DNA of 64,000 nucleotides, taken from contig NZ_JAPSLK010000002.1 of assembly GCF_031180885.1 (NCBI RefSeq), forward strand, positions 124,001 through 188,000, in the 5' to 3' direction. This document shows positions 16,578 through 26,020 of the stretch, in pieces; the first letter of the stretch is position 1; each line of letters begins with the position of its first letter. The notes beneath the pieces are model-generated. The model was not told the DNA's origin, did not search any database, and was given only the letters and a program-made list of their open reading frames with translations. The position numbers and the translations under genes are program-made. This DNA comes from Saccharothrix sp. GTDB taxonomy: Bacteria > Actinomycetota > Actinomycetes > Mycobacteriales > Pseudonocardiaceae.

Positions 16578-19500
16578 GACCGCACCTTCTCCCCCACCCA
16601 GCGGGCCAGTTCCTGCGGGCTCAGCGCCGCCACCGGCATGCCGGCCGCGACCAGCGCGCCCGCGACGGACGTCGAGTACCGCGCCTTCCCGGTGTCGTCG
16701 AGGCTCGCGCAGCCCAGCACGGTCACGCCCGACGCGACCAGCTCCCGCACCTGCGCCACGAGGGAACCCACCGGGCCGCCCTCCTCGAAGTCGCTGACCA
16801 GCACCACCATCGTCCGTTCCGGAACGGTCACCAGGGAACGGGCGTGCCGCAACGCGCCCGCGATGTGCGTGCCGCCGCCGACCCGCACCTCCAGCAGCAG
16901 GGACAACGGGTCGGCGACCCGGTCGGTGAGGTCGACGACCTCGGTCGAGAACGCCAGGAAGTGCGTCGTCAGCGCGGGCACACCGGCGAACACCGCAGCG
17001 GTCAGCGCGGACCAGACCGTGGACGCCTCCATGGAGCCGGACACGTCCACCACCAGCACCAGCCGCCAGTCACTCGCCTTGCGACCGCGGGTGCGGAACA
17101 CCGGGCGCTCGGGCACGACCAGGACCCGGCCGTCGTCGGTGCGGCGGGCGGTGGCGAGGTTCGCCCGGAGGGTGCGCGGGAGGTCGAGGCGTCCGCCCGG
17201 GCGTCTGGTGGGGATGGGCAGTTGGATGCCGGTCAGCGCGGGGCGCACGCGGTTGGCGAGTTGGGCGGTCAGTTCCTTCACGAGGCGCGCTACCAGCGGG
17301 CGGAGGCGGGCCAGTGCTTGTTCGGACAGGCCGCCGGCGAGGGACAGCACCGTGCGCAGGAGTTCGACGGAGGGTCGGACGGACTCCGGGTCGATCGCCA
17401 TCGCCGCTTCGATGCGACCGCCTTCGGCTGCGGCGGCGAGGACTTCCTCGCGGACCCGTTCGCCGAACAGGTCCGCCAGTTCCTCGGACCACTCGCGGAC
17501 GTCGGGGAAGGGAGCGGACCGGTCCGCGCCGAGGTCGCCGCGCTGGGCGCCTTCGCCCCGGTCCTGGCCGTACAGCTCGTCGAGGGCGGCGGCGAAGCGG
17601 GCCGCGCCGGGCGGGCGTTCGCCGCGGGAGCCGAGCACCAACCGCCACCGCACGATCGTCGGCAGGGCACCGGGGACATCGGCCGCGAGTGGGGCTGGGG
17701 TGGTTTGGGCCGGGGTCGTGGTGTCTACAAAGGACGGTGGTTCGCCCAGTCGGTGCGAGCGCAGGGATTCCAGGGCGGCAAGTTCGGCGTTGAGCCAGAC
17801 TGCCAGCACCTCGGGGTCGGGTGCGCCGGGCACGTCCACGCGGTCGCCGGTGCGTTCCTCGACGACCGCGAGTACGCGTGATCGAGCTGCCGGGCCGACC
17901 GTGGTGAAAGCGCCGCGCAGTGCGGGGAGGCGGTCCAGGAAGTCCTGGTCGGGTAGGGCGGTTACGCGGTCCAGCAAGGGGGTCAGGGCCTCGGGGGTTT
18001 CCAGGAGGGGGCTGGCGGCGGCCAGGACGCCGGTGAGGCCTTGGCGCAGGACGGTTCGGCGTTCGGGAGTGGTCGCGTTGTCGATCCACGAGGCCACGCG
18101 TTCGCCCAGGTCCTGGGGTTTGGCCAAGCCCAGCAGGACGCGGGCGGCGCCGGCGGCGCCGGCGATCATGGGCACGCCGTCGTCGGACAGGCGGCGCAGT
18201 GCGGACGCCAGGCGCAGGCCGGTGCCGTGGGTGTCGTGGCGCCGGCCCAGTTCGACCAGGGCGTGGGCGTCGGCCGGGTCCTCTGAGCCTGCCAGGCCGT
18301 CGAGTTGGGCGACGGCGGCGGTTTCCAGTTCGCGGACCAGCAAGGGGTGCGCGGCCAGGACGTCCGGGGGTGTGCCGGGGATGTGGCCTGCGGCCAGGCG
18401 GTCCAGCAGGGCCAACGCGGTGAGCAGGTCGTTCAGGGTGCCGGCGGATGGGAGGACGGTGGCGGTGTCGGTCAGGACGTCGCCGACCACGTCGGGCAAA
18501 CCGCAGCGGGCGGCGTCGAGGAGGTCGGTCAGGATCTCGGCCGGGGTGTGGCCGCCGCGCTGCTCTCGTTCGGCGCGCCGGGCGCGGAGGCGTCCGCGGG
18601 CTGCCAGGGGCAGGGTTGCGCCCCACATGCCCGCGACCGGCAGGGTCGCGGCGGTCGCCGGGGTCCACGCGGCGGTCCACCGGGTGGTCAGGGCGTCGCC
18701 GCCGCCCACGCCCGTGGTGGCGGTCTCCTCGGCGTAGGAGACGCCCAGGACGGCCAGTCGGCGGAGCGCGATCTCGCGGCGGGCGTCCAAAGTGGACCGG
18801 AGTGGGTCCAGGCGCAGGTCCGCGGGGTCGCGGGTGCCGGGGAGGCGCAGGTCCGCCAGGAGGTCTTCGACGGCCGGGGCCAGGCCCGAGCGCGGGGTGC
18901 CCGGAGCGAGCACGCCCGTGCGGTGCCCGATCAGGACGTCACCGGCGGCGCGCGCGACGACCCGGCCGCGCCCGAGCGGTTCGGCGTGGGTCAGCACGGA
19001 CTGGACCGCCTCCACCACCTCGCCCCGGCCGGGCGCGGGCAGGCCGCGCAGGCGGGCCAGGTCGACCGCCATCCGCAGCGCTTCCCGCGCCTCGCCGGGA
19101 CCGGCCGGGTGGCCCAGTTCCCGCACCCGGGCGCAGATCCGGACGATGAACGCGGCGGCGGCGGACTCGATCGCGGCCGGGTCTCCCCCGGCCTCGAACA
19201 CGGCCTGCTGCCACTCCGGGTCGCGGATGCCCGCCGGGTAGCCGGACCGTTCGTCGAGCAACGAGAACCCGTAGGGCACCAGGGATGTCACCAGGTCGGA
19301 CTTTTCGTCCGCTGTGGACTCTCCGGAGGCGGGTTCGAGCAGCGCCGCCGCGTGGAACGAGCCGACCACCGCGACGCAGCGCCGGTCGCCGACGCCGGCC
19401 ACGGCCTGCCGCATCCACGCTTCCCGCCGCAGGTCGAACGGGTCCACGCCGGGACCGTCCGCGGCGTCGCGGCGCAGCGCCCAGCCGACGAGCAGGGCGG

Positions 19501-20083
19501 CCCGCCGGACCGCCTCGGACGTCTGGCCGGGCGCGGCGGCCTCGACCAGGCGGTCCCACAGGTCGTCGCCGTCGCGACCGGTCACGGCGCGGCGGAGTGC
19601 GTCGGCCAGTGGTGTGCCGCCGCCGGCGGTCGACGTGTGGCCGGCACCGCGCAGGGCCAAGGGCAGGTCGCAGGTGCGGACCTCCACGCCGTGCGCGAAC
19701 GCCCACCGGACCGCCGCCAACTCGGGTGAGAAGTCGGCGAACGGGTAGAACGCCAGGCCGCTGCCGTCGCGGTGCGCGCCCGACAGCGCCACCGGGGCGG
19801 TCAGGCCGGGGTCGGCCAGGTGGGGCAGCCACGAGCCGAGTTCCTCGGGGAGTTCGACCAGCAGCACCTCGGGGTCGGCCGCCGAGAGCAGGTCGGGCAT
19901 GACGGCGGCCAGGGCGGGCGAGTGGTGCCGCACGCCGATGAGGGTCGGCGTGCGGTGCTCGGCCAAGCGGGTGGCGAATCCGCGCGCATCGGTGGAGTCC
20001 GGCGATCCGGTGGGACCGCGGGACTCGTCGCCGGCGTGTGGCCCGGGGGCAGCGGGCGAGGTGGGGTCAGGCGTCGAGGACAT
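16574..20083 (-). CDS. DUF5682-VWA fusion protein (YehM + YehP-like)
   Basis: 1169 residues. The N-terminal part (about 45-700) matches DUF5682: LIGVRHHSPALAAVMPDLL, VLLVELPEELGSWLPHLAD. Residues about 1000-1169 form a von Willebrand factor A domain with an intact MIDAS: VVDVSGSM (D-x-S-x-S), a Thr site near GGGTH and VVLVSDFEEGG. In the E. coli yeh cluster DUF5682 (YehM) and VWA (YehP) are separate neighbours, whereas here they are one polypeptide. VWA proteins act as metal-dependent adaptors that bring clients to MoxR AAA+ ATPases. It overlaps the MoxR gene by 17 bp and the SWIM gene by 4 bp, so stoichiometric translation is likely. Confidence 0.87.
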   Translation of the reverse strand: MSSTPDPTSPAAPGPHAGDESRGPTGSPDSTDARGFATRLAEHRTPTLIGVRHHSPALAAVMPDLLSAADPEVLLVELPEELGSWLPHLADPGLTAPVALSGAHRDGSGLAFYPFADFSPELAAVRWAFAHGVEVRTCDLPLALRGAGHTSTAGGGTPLADALRRAVTGRDGDDLWDRLVEAAAPGQTSEAVRRAALLVGWALRRDAADGPGVDPFDLRREAWMRQAVAGVGDRRCVAVVGSFHAAALLEPASGESTADEKSDLVTSLVPYGFSLLDERSGYPAGIRDPEWQQAVFEAGGDPAAIESAAAAFIVRICARVRELGHPAGPGEAREALRMAVDLARLRGLPAPGRGEVVEAVQSVLTHAEPLGRGRVVARAAGDVLIGHRTGVLAPGTPRSGLAPAVEDLLADLRLPGTRDPADLRLDPLRSTLDARREIALRRLAVLGVSYAEETATTGVGGGDALTTRWTAAWTPATAATLPVAGMWGATLPLAARGRLRARRAEREQRGGHTPAEILTDLLDAARCGLPDVVGDVLTDTATVLPSAGTLNDLLTALALLDRLAAGHIPGTPPDVLAAHPLLVRELETAAVAQLDGLAGSEDPADAHALVELGRRHDTHGTGLRLASALRRLSDDGVPMIAGAAGAARVLLGLAKPQDLGERVASWIDNATTPERRTVLRQGLTGVLAAASPLLETPEALTPLLDRVTALPDQDFLDRLPALRGAFTTVGPAARSRVLAVVEERTGDRVDVPGAPDPEVLAVWLNAELAALESLRSHRLGEPPSFVDTTTPAQTTPAPLAADVPGALPTIVRWRLVLGSRGERPPGAARFAAALDELYGQDRGEGAQRGDLGADRSAPFPDVREWSEELADLFGERVREEVLAAAAEGGRIEAAMAIDPESVRPSVELLRTVLSLAGGLSEQALARLRPLVARLVKELTAQLANRVRPALTGIQLPIPTRRPGGRLDLPRTLRANLATARRTDDGRVLVVPERPVFRTRGRKASDWRLVLVVDVSGSMEASTVWSALTAAVFAGVPALTTHFLAFSTEVVDLTDRVADPLSLLLEVRVGGGTHIAGALRHARSLVTVPERTMVVLVSDFEEGGPVGSLVAQVRELVASGVTVLGCASLDDTGKARYSTSVAGALVAAGMPVAALSPQELARWVGEKVRS

Positions 20084-21209
20084 CGCGGAGTTCCCAGAGT
20101 CGTCGCCACGTGCGGGCGCCGCCTTCGGCTCGGCGGCGGACCGCGCCGTCCCAGTAGCCCAGGAGTTTGGCTGCGTCGGACGGGTCGTCCTTGCGGACCA
20201 CGCCCAGGAGGTGGCCGGGCAGCAGGGACAGAGGGTCGCGGTCGCCGGGGAAGTACGCGTCGGACAGGCCCAGGGCGGTCGCCACCGAGACCGCCTCGGC
20301 CGTGCTCATCACGGTGGAAGGGCGCTCGACCGCCCAGCCTTCCTCCGACACGCCGTTGCGCAGGTCCCGGAACGCCGTGACCAGCACCTCCAACACCACG
20401 TCGTCCACCGCGAACGGCGCCCGCGCCCGCTCCAACGCCGCCGTCGCCTGCCGGCGCACCAGTTCGGTCTCCGCCGCGAGCGACCCGATCGGGCCGACCG
20501 CCTCGAAGTTGAACCGGCGCTTGAGAGCCGCGGACATCTCCGACACGCCCCGGTCGCGCAGGTTCGCGGTCGCGATCACGGTGAACCCGGGCGCCGCGTG
20601 CACGGCTTCGCTGTCGGTGCCGGACAGCTCGGGCACGGCGATCCGGCGGTCGGACAGGATCGACACCAGCGCGTCCTGCACCTCCGGCAGGCAGCGGGTG
20701 ACCTCCTCGACCCGGACCACACCGCCATTGCGCATCGCGTTCATGACCGGCGAAGGCACCAAGGCGCGTGGGGTTGGGCCCTCGGCCAGCAGGAGGGCGT
20801 AGTTCCAGCCGTAGCGGAGCTGGTCCTCGGTGGTGCCCGCGGTGCCCTGGACGACGAGTTGGCTGCTGCCCGACACGGCCGCGGCCAGCAGTTCGGACAG
20901 CATGGACTTCGCCGTGCCCGGTTCGCCGACCAGCAGCAGGCCGCGTTCGCCCGCGAGCGTCACCACCGCCCGCTCCACCAGGGCTCGCTCCCCCACGAAC
21001 TTCGGGCTGACCACCAGCCGGGACGGCAGCCCGTCGACCGGCTTGGGCAGCGCCAGCGCGTCACCGCCGCTGCCCATGGCGAACGTGACCACCGCGCGCG
21101 GGGTGAGCCGCCAGCCCGGCGGGCGGGGGCCGTCGTCGTAGGCGGCGAGGAACGCCAGTTCCTCGCGGTAGGCGTCCTCGGCCGGTTCGATCTGCCGTGC
21201 GGCGGTCAC
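20067..21209 (-). CDS. MoxR-family AAA+ ATPase (YehL-like)
   Basis: 380 residues from a GTG at 21209, with GGAGGACG upstream. Walker A is GEPGTAKS (residues 95-102), the Walker B region reads VVRVEEVTRCLPEVQDALVSIL in short blocks, sensor 1 is VIATANLRDRG and the arginine region ALKRRFNFE follows. This is the compact MoxR class, which remodels protein complexes together with VWA partners. The start overlaps the stop of the upstream 1604-residue gene (GTGA). The neighbours make it the motor of the operon. The longer upstream frame is a shadow of that neighbour. Confidence 0.92.
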   Translation of the reverse strand: MTAARQIEPAEDAYREELAFLAAYDDGPRPPGWRLTPRAVVTFAMGSGGDALALPKPVDGLPSRLVVSPKFVGERALVERAVVTLAGERGLLLVGEPGTAKSMLSELLAAAVSGSSQLVVQGTAGTTEDQLRYGWNYALLLAEGPTPRALVPSPVMNAMRNGGVVRVEEVTRCLPEVQDALVSILSDRRIAVPELSGTDSEAVHAAPGFTVIATANLRDRGVSEMSAALKRRFNFEAVGPIGSLAAETELVRRQATAALERARAPFAVDDVVLEVLVTAFRDLRNGVSEEGWAVERPSTVMSTAEAVSVATALGLSDAYFPGDRDPLSLLPGHLLGVVRKDDPSDAAKLLGYWDGAVRRRAEGGARTWRRLWELRDVLDA

Positions 21210-24200
21210 CGTCGTCCTCCGGTCTTCAGCTCTTCGTAGGCGGGGGCGTCGCCGTCGAGCACGCGCTGCCAGGCGCGGGCGAACAGGTCGGCGACGGGTT
21301 CGCGGGGCACGACCACCCCGGTGGGGTGCGCGGTGAAGCCGAACATGGGCGCCTTCCACGACTCCAGCGGCAGATGCGGCTTCGACAGCGCGAGCCACCC
21401 GCCGGGCAGGAACAGCGACCGCCCCGCCCGGGCGCGCTTCGCGGTCAGCACCAGGTCCGTCACGGCCAGCGCCTCGCGGGCCTTGCGCAGCCGGGCGGGC
21501 TTCCACCCGGTCCAGCGCACCACGTTGGCGTCGGTCGGGTCCGGCAGCGCCAGCAGTTGCAGGTACAGCACGGCGGCGTCCTCGGGCAGACCCGTCTTCA
21601 CCGCCACCTCCGCCACCAGCTCCGGCACGGACACCATCGGGTCCTGGAAGTACGCGTCCGGGTCCGCGTCGGCGCGGGCCGCGCACGCCGCGGCGAACGA
21701 CTCGGCGCCCACCAGGTCCAGCGCGGTCGCCACGTCCTGCGCGTAGCCCAGCTCGGCGATCGCCGCCAGCTCCTGCCGGTCGCCCGGCCCGACCAGGCTC
21801 AGGTGCGCGATCGCCTTGCTGTACTCGTCGTTGACCCGGACCACGTGCAGCCACGGCCGGGCCTGGACGACCTCCTGCTCCGCCGGCGCCGCGACCCCCA
21901 GCAACGCGTGCAGCGGCTTGGTCTCCATCCAGTTGCTGATCTCGACCGCGAACCCGGGGTGCGCGACCCGCTGCCGCACCAGGTCCAGCGCCACCGGCAG
22001 GGCCGACCGCAGCGGCGAGGCCGCCGGCAGCCGGTAGGCCAGCCACGCCAGCACGTCGGGCACGGCGCGCAGCGCGGTGGCGCCGAAGCCCTCGGGGTGG
22101 CGGGCCACCAGGGACCCGGCCTCCAGCCGCATGTCCCGGTCCACGGTGAGCCACGGCGTGGTCTCCGGGTTGACCACCCCGGTCACGTACTCGCCGCTGG
22201 AGCGGATCGGCAGCGCCACCGAGTCGGCCAACACGTCGTCGGGCACCGGGCGGCGCACGCCCATCTCGGCGATCCACACCTCCGCCACCGCCGCCACGTC
22301 CGGCCCGCTGGTCCACAGGTCGGCCGGGTCGGCGGGCAGGGCCGCCGCGAGCAGCCGCCGCCGGAACGCGTCGTCGAGCGCGCGCAGCCGTTCCTTCGCG
22401 GTCTTCGCGCCCGCCGCCGAAAGCTCCAGCAGCTTGCGCTCGGCCGTGCCGAGGTAGGTGGACTGCCACGCGTCCACGCCGGGCATCCCGGCCAGCAGCA
22501 CGGTCGACTCGGCCGTGCCCAGGCCGGTGCGCGCGGCGAAGTCGGCCACCGCGGCCGGGAACCACGGTGCGGGGCCGCGTTCGGCGAGCACCGCCAGGAA
22601 CCGCCGGATGCGTTCGGACCCGAACGACGAGTCGACGTCCTGCGCGAACTCCAGCGTCCAGTCGCGGGGCAGCTCGAACCGGCCCGGGGTCGCCGCGTAC
22701 TGGATGCCGTCGTACCGGTTGTCCGCGTTGTACCGCCAGTTCTCGTGGTACACGGCCAGGAACCCGCCGGGCACGGGCGTGACGCGGTGCTTGGGGTTCG
22801 CCGCGCCCTCGGGCACGACCGCCCCGACCAGCCGCCAGTGCCCCGGCGCGTCGGTGAGCCCGTGGTCGGCGACCGAGCGCAGGAGCAGGACCAGCGCATC
22901 CCGGTGTTCCGGCGGGGTCAGCGGGGACGCGGCGCGGTGGGCGAGCGCGGCCAGGTCCGGCAGCCACAGCCACCACCACGTGCGGCTGTGCTCGCCCAGT
23001 TCACGACCGGCGGGTGCGGTCTCCGCCGCCACGGCGGCCAGTTCGGCGACCTGCTTGGGCACGCGGGTCTCCACCGTGCCGGTGCTGCCCGAGGCCGAGT
23101 TGAACCACGACAGGGCCGCGCTCACCGCCTCCTCGGTGACCATCGGGCCGCGTGGCGCGAACACCGACGTGTCGACCGCGCGGGCGAGTTCGGCGATCTC
23201 GCCGTAGCGGCGGTAGCGGACCAGCAGGTCGGCCGCCCGGCGCACCAGCTCCACCACGCCCGCCAGCAGACCCGGGTGGGTCAGGCCGGGCAGGTGCCGC
23301 AGGACCGCGCGGACCAGTTCGTGGTCGTGGTCGCCGCGCGCGAAGGCGGCCAGCCGCTCCGACCGGCCGCGGGCGTCGGCGGGCGCGTCCAGGGCGGCGG
23401 CGAGCACGGCGTCCACGGCCTCGCGGGGCACCGCCCGCAACGCCGCCGAACCGGCCTCGTCGCGCGGCTTGAGCACGTGCCACCAGTCCAGCGGCGGGAC
23501 CAGCGGCGTGCCGGCGGCGAACCGCTGGAGGGTCGCCTCCGCCTTCACGTCACCCAGTTCCACGCCGTGCTCGTCGTACAGGTCGACCGACGCGAGGCCG
23601 CCGACCAGGTCGAGCCGCCCGCCGCCGGGCAGCCGCAGCGAGCCGACCGGGTTGGCCCGGTCCGGCGCGGCCAGCCGGACGCGCCGCCCGTCGACGCCCT
23701 CGCCGACCGCCGCGCCGTCGGCCTCGCGGCGCACCCGCCAGCCGTGCAGGCCGTCCGCGACACCGAGCGGGCTGTGCAGGGTGGCCGGGACGGCGGGCCG
23801 CAGGTCGCAGTCGTCGAACGCGATGGTGGTGCCGTCTGCGGCGAAGTCCTCCAGGAACCGGGGCTGGCTCTCGCGCCCGTGCTCACCCGTCGCCGGGTCG
23901 ACCTCCCGCCAGCGCAGCGCCCGCTCGCCCCACGCGTAGGTCCACAGCGACGTGCCGTCGCTGTACGCCCGGTGCGGCTCGGCCAGCTTGGTGTCGCCCG
24001 GACGCGCGGCCCGGCGGCCCGCGAAGCGGGACCCGTCGGCCAGCTTGATGGACGCGCGCGGCACGCCGTGGCTGCCGTAGTAGACGCCCGCCCCGGTCCG
24101 CGGGTCGAAGACGTGGTCCGGGGCGTCGCTCCAGTACGCGCGCTCGCCCTCCTGGCCCTGCCAGCGCACCAGCAGGACGCCGTCGAACCAGGCCGCGGTG

Positions 24201-26020
24201 GGCGAGAACGCCCAGCGGTGGCGGTCGTGGGCGGGGATGCGGGACACGTGCTCCAGCAGGATGCCCTCCGGCCCGACCACGACGAAGTTCTCACCCCGCC
24301 GCAGCACCAGCGCGGGCCAACCCTCGCCGCACATCGTGACGTCCTCGTCCTTGGGCCCGCCCGGGCCGCGCAGCTTGGCGACGGCCTCCTCCAGCGCGGG
24401 CCAGCCCAGCTCGTCGACCAGGCCGGCGCGCAGGGTCGCGTGCAGCGCCGCGCCCACGTCGGTGGCGGCCAACGCCTCGGCCGCCTCCGGGACGTCGGCG
24501 AACGCCTCCGGCAGGGCCACCACGGCGAGGTCGTCCAGGTGCCGGCCCAGCGCGGGCAGGCCCTGCGCGGACCGCCCGGCGCGCGCGGAGATCCAGTGCC
24601 GCAACGCGATCCGCAGCCCCGGCACGGACAGCGCGCCCACCAGCACCTCGGGCGCGACCGACGCCTTCTGCCGCACGTTGCGCAGGTAGGACAGCAAACC
24701 TTCGCCCAGCCCGGTCACGAACCGCTCCGACCCGGCCAGCGCCGCCAGGTCGCGCCGGCCCGGGTTCTCGTCGGTCAGCCAGCCGTGCACGTACAGCTCG
24801 ACGTCCTCGCGTTCGCCTTCAGCGATCGGCACGCCCCGCGCCACCATCAGGTCGAGCAGGTCCAGCTCGCCCTGCCGCCACCCGCGCAGCGCGCGGACCG
24901 GCTTGCCCTCGGCCGCCAACCGGTCGGCCATGGCCTCGACCAGTTCCAGCAACGCCTCGGACCGGCCGTGCTCGCGCCACCCGCCGGACCGGACCGAGAG
25001 CACCGACGACAGCCACTCGGCGGCGTCGGCCGCGCCACCGGGCTCGATCAGCTCCCGCGTGGCGCCGCAGGCGCCCAGGATCTCCAGCCAGGTGTCCACT
25101 GTGGACGCCGAGGCGGGCACGAACGTGAGCAGTTGCGCCCGCACGGTGGCGTCGGCCGTGGCCAGGCGGATCAACGAGTCACGGTAGGACTTCCAGAACG
25201 ACGCCGTGGCGCGGCTGACCGCCGTGCTCTCCAACACCGCCCGCAGCAGGCGCTCGTCCTCGGCGCGCAGGTCGCGCTTGGCCGCCTTGGCCAGCCGGCG
25301 CAGGTCCTCCGGCATCCCCGTGTACGGCGGCAGACCGCCCTTGGTGCGCTCCACGCACAGCGTGAGGAACAGCTCGTAGGCCGCCTCGGCGTCGTGCTTG
25401 CGCGCCAAGCCCTTCGCGTGCGCGGACAGCGCCTTGGCGGTCAACGCACCGGCGAACGCGAACTCCAGGAACACCTCCCGGGTGCGCTCCGGGTCGACGG
25501 CGAGGTCGTGCACCTCCTCCGCCTCGCGCGCCTTGCCGAACATGGTGGCCGCGTAGGTCTGGTTGCCGTGCTCCAGGAAGATCCGGCCCGCCTGCTCGTA
25601 GAACGTGGGCAGGAAGTGCGGCGCGGAACGGCCCAGCATGTCGCCCAGCGCGGTGAACCCGTCCTTCGCCGCGCCCGCCCGGGACTTCGCCACCCGCGCC
25701 AGCCGCTCGACCTCCTTGACCAGGTTGAGCGCGTGGTGGGCGTTCTTCGGGTCGTTGACCAGCGCCCACGCCGGGAAGCCCAGCGCGCTCCGCCTGCCGG
25801 TGCCCACCTCGGCGACCCGCGCGGGTTCGGCGAACCCGAGGAACTCGCACGTGAGGTCCTCGGCCCGGCCCAGGACCGCGGGCACCAGCCGGACCACGAC
25901 CCGGTCCTCCAGCGCCGGGTGCGCGTAGTGCCGCGCGGTGACCGTGTCCCGGTCCTCACCGGCCACGCCGATGCCCGGCAGCACGGCGCCGGCCGCGATG
26001 AGTGCCTTGTCGGTGCTCAT
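21206..26020 (-). CDS. Very large conserved-looking protein of unknown function in the MoxR operon
   Basis: 1604 residues from the ATG of MSTDKALIAAGAVLPG. It overlaps the DUF4132 gene (ATGA) and the MoxR gene (GTGA). No catalytic motif is recognised. Residues 1-550 are mostly helical, with HEAT/ARM-like stretches (LNLVKEVERLARVAKSRAG). Residues about 555-850 are beta-rich with WD/propeller-like strands (FDGVLLVRWQGQEGERAYW, LWTYAWGERALRWREVD). From about 850 it is helical again, with a tryptophan-rich patch SRTWWWLWLPDL. There is no signal peptide or membrane helix. It may be the scaffold or client-recognition subunit. An alternative is the N-terminal part of a MolR/YehI-like protein whose DUF4132 module is split off upstream. 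Confidence 0.85.
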   Translation of the reverse strand: MSTDKALIAAGAVLPGIGVAGEDRDTVTARHYAHPALEDRVVVRLVPAVLGRAEDLTCEFLGFAEPARVAEVGTGRRSALGFPAWALVNDPKNAHHALNLVKEVERLARVAKSRAGAAKDGFTALGDMLGRSAPHFLPTFYEQAGRIFLEHGNQTYAATMFGKAREAEEVHDLAVDPERTREVFLEFAFAGALTAKALSAHAKGLARKHDAEAAYELFLTLCVERTKGGLPPYTGMPEDLRRLAKAAKRDLRAEDERLLRAVLESTAVSRATASFWKSYRDSLIRLATADATVRAQLLTFVPASASTVDTWLEILGACGATRELIEPGGAADAAEWLSSVLSVRSGGWREHGRSEALLELVEAMADRLAAEGKPVRALRGWRQGELDLLDLMVARGVPIAEGEREDVELYVHGWLTDENPGRRDLAALAGSERFVTGLGEGLLSYLRNVRQKASVAPEVLVGALSVPGLRIALRHWISARAGRSAQGLPALGRHLDDLAVVALPEAFADVPEAAEALAATDVGAALHATLRAGLVDELGWPALEEAVAKLRGPGGPKDEDVTMCGEGWPALVLRRGENFVVVGPEGILLEHVSRIPAHDRHRWAFSPTAAWFDGVLLVRWQGQEGERAYWSDAPDHVFDPRTGAGVYYGSHGVPRASIKLADGSRFAGRRAARPGDTKLAEPHRAYSDGTSLWTYAWGERALRWREVDPATGEHGRESQPRFLEDFAADGTTIAFDDCDLRPAVPATLHSPLGVADGLHGWRVRREADGAAVGEGVDGRRVRLAAPDRANPVGSLRLPGGGRLDLVGGLASVDLYDEHGVELGDVKAEATLQRFAAGTPLVPPLDWWHVLKPRDEAGSAALRAVPREAVDAVLAAALDAPADARGRSERLAAFARGDHDHELVRAVLRHLPGLTHPGLLAGVVELVRRAADLLVRYRRYGEIAELARAVDTSVFAPRGPMVTEEAVSAALSWFNSASGSTGTVETRVPKQVAELAAVAAETAPAGRELGEHSRTWWWLWLPDLAALAHRAASPLTPPEHRDALVLLLRSVADHGLTDAPGHWRLVGAVVPEGAANPKHRVTPVPGGFLAVYHENWRYNADNRYDGIQYAATPGRFELPRDWTLEFAQDVDSSFGSERIRRFLAVLAERGPAPWFPAAVADFAARTGLGTAESTVLLAGMPGVDAWQSTYLGTAERKLLELSAAGAKTAKERLRALDDAFRRRLLAAALPADPADLWTSGPDVAAVAEVWIAEMGVRRPVPDDVLADSVALPIRSSGEYVTGVVNPETTPWLTVDRDMRLEAGSLVARHPEGFGATALRAVPDVLAWLAYRLPAASPLRSALPVALDLVRQRVAHPGFAVEISNWMETKPLHALLGVAAPAEQEVVQARPWLHVVRVNDEYSKAIAHLSLVGPGDRQELAAIAELGYAQDVATALDLVGAESFAAACAARADADPDAYFQDPMVSVPELVAEVAVKTGLPEDAAVLYLQLLALPDPTDANVVRWTGWKPARLRKAREALAVTDLVLTAKRARAGRSLFLPGGWLALSKPHLPLESWKAPMFGFTAHPTGVVVPREPVADLFARAWQRVLDGDAPAYEELKTGGRR

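Noticed and set aside
20067..21209. MoxR gene as part of a Mg-chelatase or CO-dehydrogenase maturation cluster
   Set aside because: No ChlD/BchH or CODH genes nearby; SWIM, DUF5682 and DUF4132 neighbours point to the yeh type.
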